64,000 bases of DNA, taken from positions 17,107,939-17,171,938 of the forward strand of contig NW_019211458.1 of assembly GCF_002443255.2 (NCBI RefSeq), given 5' to 3'. This stretch comes from Varroa destructor. Its lineage: Eukaryota; Arthropoda; Arachnida; Mesostigmata; Varroidae. Both the position numbers and the translations under genes were made by a program. The notes under the pieces are model-generated. The model was not told the DNA's origin. It did not search any database and was given only the letters and a program-made list of their open reading frames with translations. Each line of letters opens with the position of its first letter. Position 1 is the stretch's first letter. Of the stretch, positions 59,718 to 64,000 are shown piece by piece.

Positions 59718-59737
59718 TTTTTTTTTTTTTTTTTTTT
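59718..59737. repeat. T20 homopolymer
   Basis: Twenty T; could be the A tail of a minus-strand retroposon, but I see no body upstream of it on that strand. Confidence 0.95.
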
Positions 59738-59929
59738 GATTTAGTCGATCTTTCATTTTGTGCCATCGACTTTATGACCCTAACGTAGCTATTCAATTAT
59801 CATGTTCCAGTGGCTCATCACCCTGGTAATCCCGTTTCCCTCCTGGAGTGATATCATTTTCTTACAAATGTTACTATTGCCCTAATTGTTCTATTTCAGC
59901 TGCGATAATGAATGTGTTCTGCCACCCAA

Positions 59930-59990
59930 GGTTAGGGCAACTGGTAGAGCTAACCTCGACCTCGAGGTGACCATCAGGGCTCCGCCTAAA
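59930..59990 (+). mobile_element. A-box-containing tRNA-like fragment
   Basis: TAGGGCAACTGGTAGAGC at 59933-59950 is very close to a eukaryotic tRNA D-arm with its A box. The B box is poor (ATCAGGGCTCC region), and the cloverleaf does not close. Probably a degenerate SINE or tRNA pseudogene. Confidence 0.35.
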
Positions 59991-60305
59991 ATTTCCTTTT
60001 ATTTGCACAAGGCTACCGTTTGCTGTTAAGACCTCATTTGATCCGAACCCTTGCCTTAATGCGGATTTATTTTCGCTATTATCATCCCAATTAGCCTGTT
60101 ACAGTTAATCCGGTTGAGACTTTTTGTAATACATTACTGTATTTTTGGTGTTCTTATATTTCCGTAATTTTTATTTTCTAGCTTCGTAAATTGTCAGCAA
60201 TTTCCGCAGAGTTTACCACTTTTAGATCGCATCGTCGAATATTTATTTTGAAAAAGCGCTTGAGAAACAAACAGCTTCCCGGCATAAACATCTTGAATAT
60301 TTTCA

Positions 60306-60332
60306 ATTTTTGGCAAACAATTTGCCAAAAAT
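60306..60332. repeat. 12-bp hairpin
   Basis: ATTTTTGGCAAA and TTTGCCAAAAAT pair perfectly around a CAA loop. Confidence 0.75.
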
Positions 60333-60774
60333 AGCTAAATTTGTCCGAATCGGCACATACACGAAAACACTTGAGACACAAAATGGTTCCATTCCAGTCA
60401 ATTTCTTATGTTTGACTCAGGACTGAGCAGACATATACCAGTGCGCGTTATTTTTCTGGAACATCGTAAGAAACTTAAGATATTCTATATTGACATTGCC
60501 TTATTATACTTCTTCTGACTGTTACCGATCCTTACAATTCAGGTTTCATTGTGCAATCTAGTCACGAACTAGGCCTATTCGAATGCTGCTGTTCGTATTT
60601 TGAGCGGCCGCACGGGTCGGCCTTCAACACGTCAATGAGTTCACTGTCGGCCGTGCTGTCTTCGCCGTTAACAATAGCTCGTCGAGGTATTGTCAAGATG
60701 TGCCTCTGATTTTACCTGCAGGGTCGCAAATTGGCAATCGGTAGTAAAAACAGTGCAGTAAAGTGTTTTGGATG

Positions 60775-60850
60775 GCATCTGATACGGGAAACAAACCCGT
60801 GATGACCAAACGCTGCCTGGCGAGATGGAACTTACCCCATCGTGATACCT
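60775..60850 (-). mobile_element. tRNA-like fragment, minus strand
   Basis: ACGGG and CCCGT at 60784-60800 form a perfect 5-bp stem with a 7-base loop, like a T arm. On the minus strand GATGGGGTAAGTTCC lies upstream where an A box would be. No acceptor stem is visible. Confidence 0.3.
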
Positions 60851-62365
60851 AACTAGATAAAGGCACGCTGAATCATTTCATTGTGACGAGGACCAGTGAT
60901 GTTCAATCGAATTCTGTCTGAAGTTCGTATGCATTAACAGCAGGCGTCTAATGCTAACCGTGGATTTTAAAACAATATTATTCATTGTTAATCAAATATC
61001 TTATTTTTTTTTAATGAGACGATTATCGTGACGATAGCATGTCCAGTGATCAATCAATCAATCAAGATCTCTCATGTTTCACATATATATGTGCATATGA
61101 GTAGTAAACGAGTTCCCGGTCACGATGGCACAACGCTTGCTCATCCTACGTTTTTTTAGTGCACAAAAAATGTTATATACCAAGGAACTGAGGTAGTTAA
61201 CATAAAATACGGTGGAGTCATACATTCATTCCGCAGATGTTTATCAATGATATAGGACAAGATCATGTTGTGAGAATGAATCGGCTCAGTGTTCCTAATG
61301 TTGTTAATGCTAAAACAGCAGTAAATTAAATTTCGAATAAACGGATTATGCTTGTTATTGACTCGATTGTTTAAATTTTGTAAAAAAAATTCTTTACGAA
61401 AACATCAGATTTATATATACAGACATATATACTATCCTATCGTATAGTTCGTATCTATTTTTTATCATTAATGTATTTCGTATCTGCTGACTCAGAGCAC
61501 AACTTAATCGTATGTAACTGTTTGTGCTTGCGTTTAGATTAGGTAATAGCTAAATTCGCTTTGAACTGCTGTCTTGTTGGTTTCATAACAGCAGCTCTGT
61601 CTGATCGTGTTCTATATTATTCAGACATTTTTCCGGTATCTGCTCAAAAGCCGGTCCTAGGCAATGGACAGCAAGATTAGTAGAAATCGGCGATATTGAC
61701 AATAAGCTCCCATTATGATTCATATTAGGTCGTCGCAAGTATGAGACAAGAGAGAATTACGGTGTCGTGGGGGTGTGTTGAAATTTTGCAGCTAATTTCA
61801 ATATGGCGACGCAGGCGAGCTAGTATAAGTCACAACGGAACGTTGTGCCATTAATGTCAGTCCAATCCGAACAGAGGTATCTATTGACATCTTACTCCGA
61901 AAACCATTCAGAGACTACCACTCTGACACTGGCTGATGGTCAAACCGATTTCTTTAAAATGTCACTTTTCGGTGAGCAAAACTTGAACAACAGACTTTGA
62001 AATTTACATCTTTCTTAATGATCTTTAATACATAACGAAGCAAAGCAACCGAAATCCCTATACTAGGCGATAGATGGCAGCTTCAGCTTTTCTTTAACAT
62101 AAAACTAATAGCATCTACTCTTATGAAGAGGCATTTTCCTAAAGTTGTCGTCGAACATGCTGAGTGCTTATGCGATTTAGGCAGACATCCTCCACATATG
62201 CCTAAAATGATGTTATTTTGTTATTGCTTCAAATCAACTGTTAAATCGGAAATCGCGAAGATAGGTAATTGTTGTGGTTTCTTACTCTAAGTAAAAGGGT
62301 TTTACGTTTTTTTTTGTCGTGTTTGCTTGCTGGCTTCCTGGTATGACAATTAAGTACAGGGAACG

Positions 62366-62887
62366 ATGTGTTCGTGTACGCAGTGCTGGCCATACTGGAG
62401 GAACCACAGCGCACGATATTGTCGACTCAGGTGTATCCACCTACAAGGTTTGCATCTAATAGTCGGAACCGAAAGCTCGTTTTTTGTTAAACTGATGACG
62501 CTGACGTCAAAGGAGTATAGTCTGAGAAAACGCTGCAAACAACGTCATCAACCATTTCAGCTTTCGCGAGCAAACTTGTCTGGAGATGAGCCCAAAATGA
62601 TCACCAGGATATTCGCGATGTCATGCATTAGCTGGTTTCCTGGTGTTGAAATGTACCGTTCGAAGACTATACGCCCCCATGGAATACAGTCAGGTGAAAC
62701 ATATCGGTCAGTAACTGCGCCCCTTTCCATGCACAAAAGCAGCTTTGCGCAGATAGCAACAAACTTTAGCAGCCGAACGAGCCTTCGGCTCGCGAATCGT
62801 ATTCGTGCGTTTCACTATTCTAATACAGTAAACCGATCGACCACACGATGCTTCATAAAGCCTTCGTTTTGGGTAACACGTCTTTAG
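62366..62887 (+). other. Unassigned 173-codon open reading frame
   Basis: This is the longest ATG-started open frame outside Ing1 and the low-complexity areas. The peptide is Arg-, Ser- and Cys-rich with no motif that I recognise. It is preceded by TACAG at 62358, a possible acceptor, and GTAACA at 62871 near the end could be a donor. Local GC is higher than in its surroundings, which makes long chance frames more likely. I do not assign a function and regard it as a weak candidate. Confidence 0.2.
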
Positions 62888-64000
62888 GCCGCCATGCACC
62901 ACACATCACGTCGAGCGACAGGCCTCATCCTAGCTAAAAGACATGTTGGTGCCTACGACGGAGAAGGCCTTTTGCGGACAATCAGCACCGGAACGGTTAT
63001 TCACATTATTATGCACAAATACACTCGTCACAGCAGTATTAAATTGCCTTTGAATACCTCTACATCGTCGAGATCACTGTTTGATATCAGATAACAGAAA
63101 GGTTACTTTGTCTCCATTCTCGTCAACGCAATGTGTTCACACTGATACATTATCTTCTATCGAATCGAAATCTAAAAAAAAGAACGAGTCTCCATTTTGA
63201 ACTGTGTGATGTCTCCGACGTATCAGTTAGCTCAGTGAGGCACTTTACCGCTTGCAGGGAGGGGGCTAGCCAATTTGGCAGTGTGCTTGCAGAGTGCGGG
63301 GAGCACACAGAACTCTGTTTCGCCACGCTAACATGGGCTCCCTGATTGACGGACTTCTCCTACATTGGCTGAGCTGATTGCTTTGCCGTCCGATCAAAGC
63401 CAGTTAATTCTCCCCTCTCCTTTTTCCATTTCCTGTGTGATGTTGCTAATTCTGGAAAATTTTGAATAGAAGTTCGTTAAAAGAAGCTATCTGAAGCTAT
63501 CACCCGTTTCAGGAGACACGCCCTCGCCGTAGGGCAAATGAGTAAAATGGGAGCGAGAGAGACTGTAAGGGCCTAAACTAATCGCTCGTTACAATTTGGT
63601 AAAATGGTTTAAATTAAGGTGGATAATTAATATTAATAATTTCATAGGAGCTCATCGATTCCTTGAGATTGTTAGCCATCGAGCATTGAATCCAGATAAT
63701 AACGGCAAACTGTGCTTCGCGCTCCTGTACACGTCTTTATTCGCTTGAAAGTGTGTACATAGCGTTTATTTCTTAGCGTGGAATAGTAGACTATACGCAT
63801 AAAGAAAGGGTTGGAGTGTGGTGTTTGTACACTTAAAGCTCAGGATTGCGTGGCTTAAATTGTTATGGAAGAAAGACTAATAAAATAATCATTGTGCTAG
63901 TACATTAGCTCGGTAACTGCATTTTAGATTCGTAGTTAGGTCTATATAAGTTCGAAATTAGTTACTGGAAATGAACTTTCTCGCTGTGGCTCGTTGATGA

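Larger units (their letters stand above)
54311..64000. other. Gene-poor region after the assembly gap
   Basis: No assignable gene. It holds homopolymer runs, two tRNA-like pieces near 59.94 and 60.8 kb, a 12-bp stem hairpin at 60306, and two areas with unusually open frames (56369-57090 and 62366-62887) that I cannot identify. Confidence 0.55.

Noticed and set aside
1..64000. CRISPR arrays, bacterial operons, rRNA genes, intact transposon coding regions.
   Set aside because: I looked for regularly spaced direct repeats, packed open frames, and transposase or reverse-transcriptase motifs on both strands and saw none; the single supported gene is an intron-bearing eukaryotic one.

Overview
The window is a stretch of eukaryotic genomic DNA, most likely from an arthropod. 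I infer this from compact phase-matched exons with GT-AG borders, introns from about 0.3 to 10 kb, an AT-leaning background, dispersed AT, trinucleotide and homopolymer microsatellites, tRNA-derived SINE-like pieces and an assembly gap of exactly 100 N. There is no bacterial-type gene packing, operon, CRISPR array or rRNA. A mite or tick would fit, but the sequence alone does not settle the lineage.

One protein-coding gene is well supported. It is an ING (inhibitor of growth) family chromatin reader of the ING1/ING2 class on the + strand, with CDS exons 22429-22567, 27226-27393, 37604-38232, 40507-40708, 40977-41074 and 41491-41646. Every splice phase closes, giving 463 residues. Exons 1-2 encode the N-terminal helical ING domain. 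Exon 3 encodes a large Gly/Ser/Asn/His-rich disordered insert with an 11-residue His tract. Exon 4 and the start of exon 5 carry basic, nuclear-localisation-like clusters. Exons 5-6 together make the PHD finger that reads H3K4me3. A poly(A) signal at 42030 closes the gene.

Layout: 1 to about 20.4 kb is AT-rich and holds no recognisable gene, only small repeats, palindromes and one diverged repeat pair. About 20.4-22.4 kb is a GC-richer, CTG/CAG-rich block just upstream of the start codon, probably promoter and 5' leader. 22.4-41.6 kb is the gene; its introns 1 and 2 contain further GC-rich, trinucleotide-rich islands (about 24.5-25.7 and 29.7-34.9 kb) and SINE-like elements. 42.1-64 kb is again gene-poor, with a gap at 54211-54310, more SINE-like sequence and a few short coding-looking stretches (about 47.8, 53.2, 56.4-57.1 and 62.4-62.9 kb) that I could not assign.

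I did not find a convincing new biological system. The most distinctive things are the expanded low-complexity centre of the ING protein, its very short tail after the PHD finger, tandem splice acceptors before exon 4, and a possible alternative first exon inside intron 2 whose phase would allow an isoform without the ING domain.
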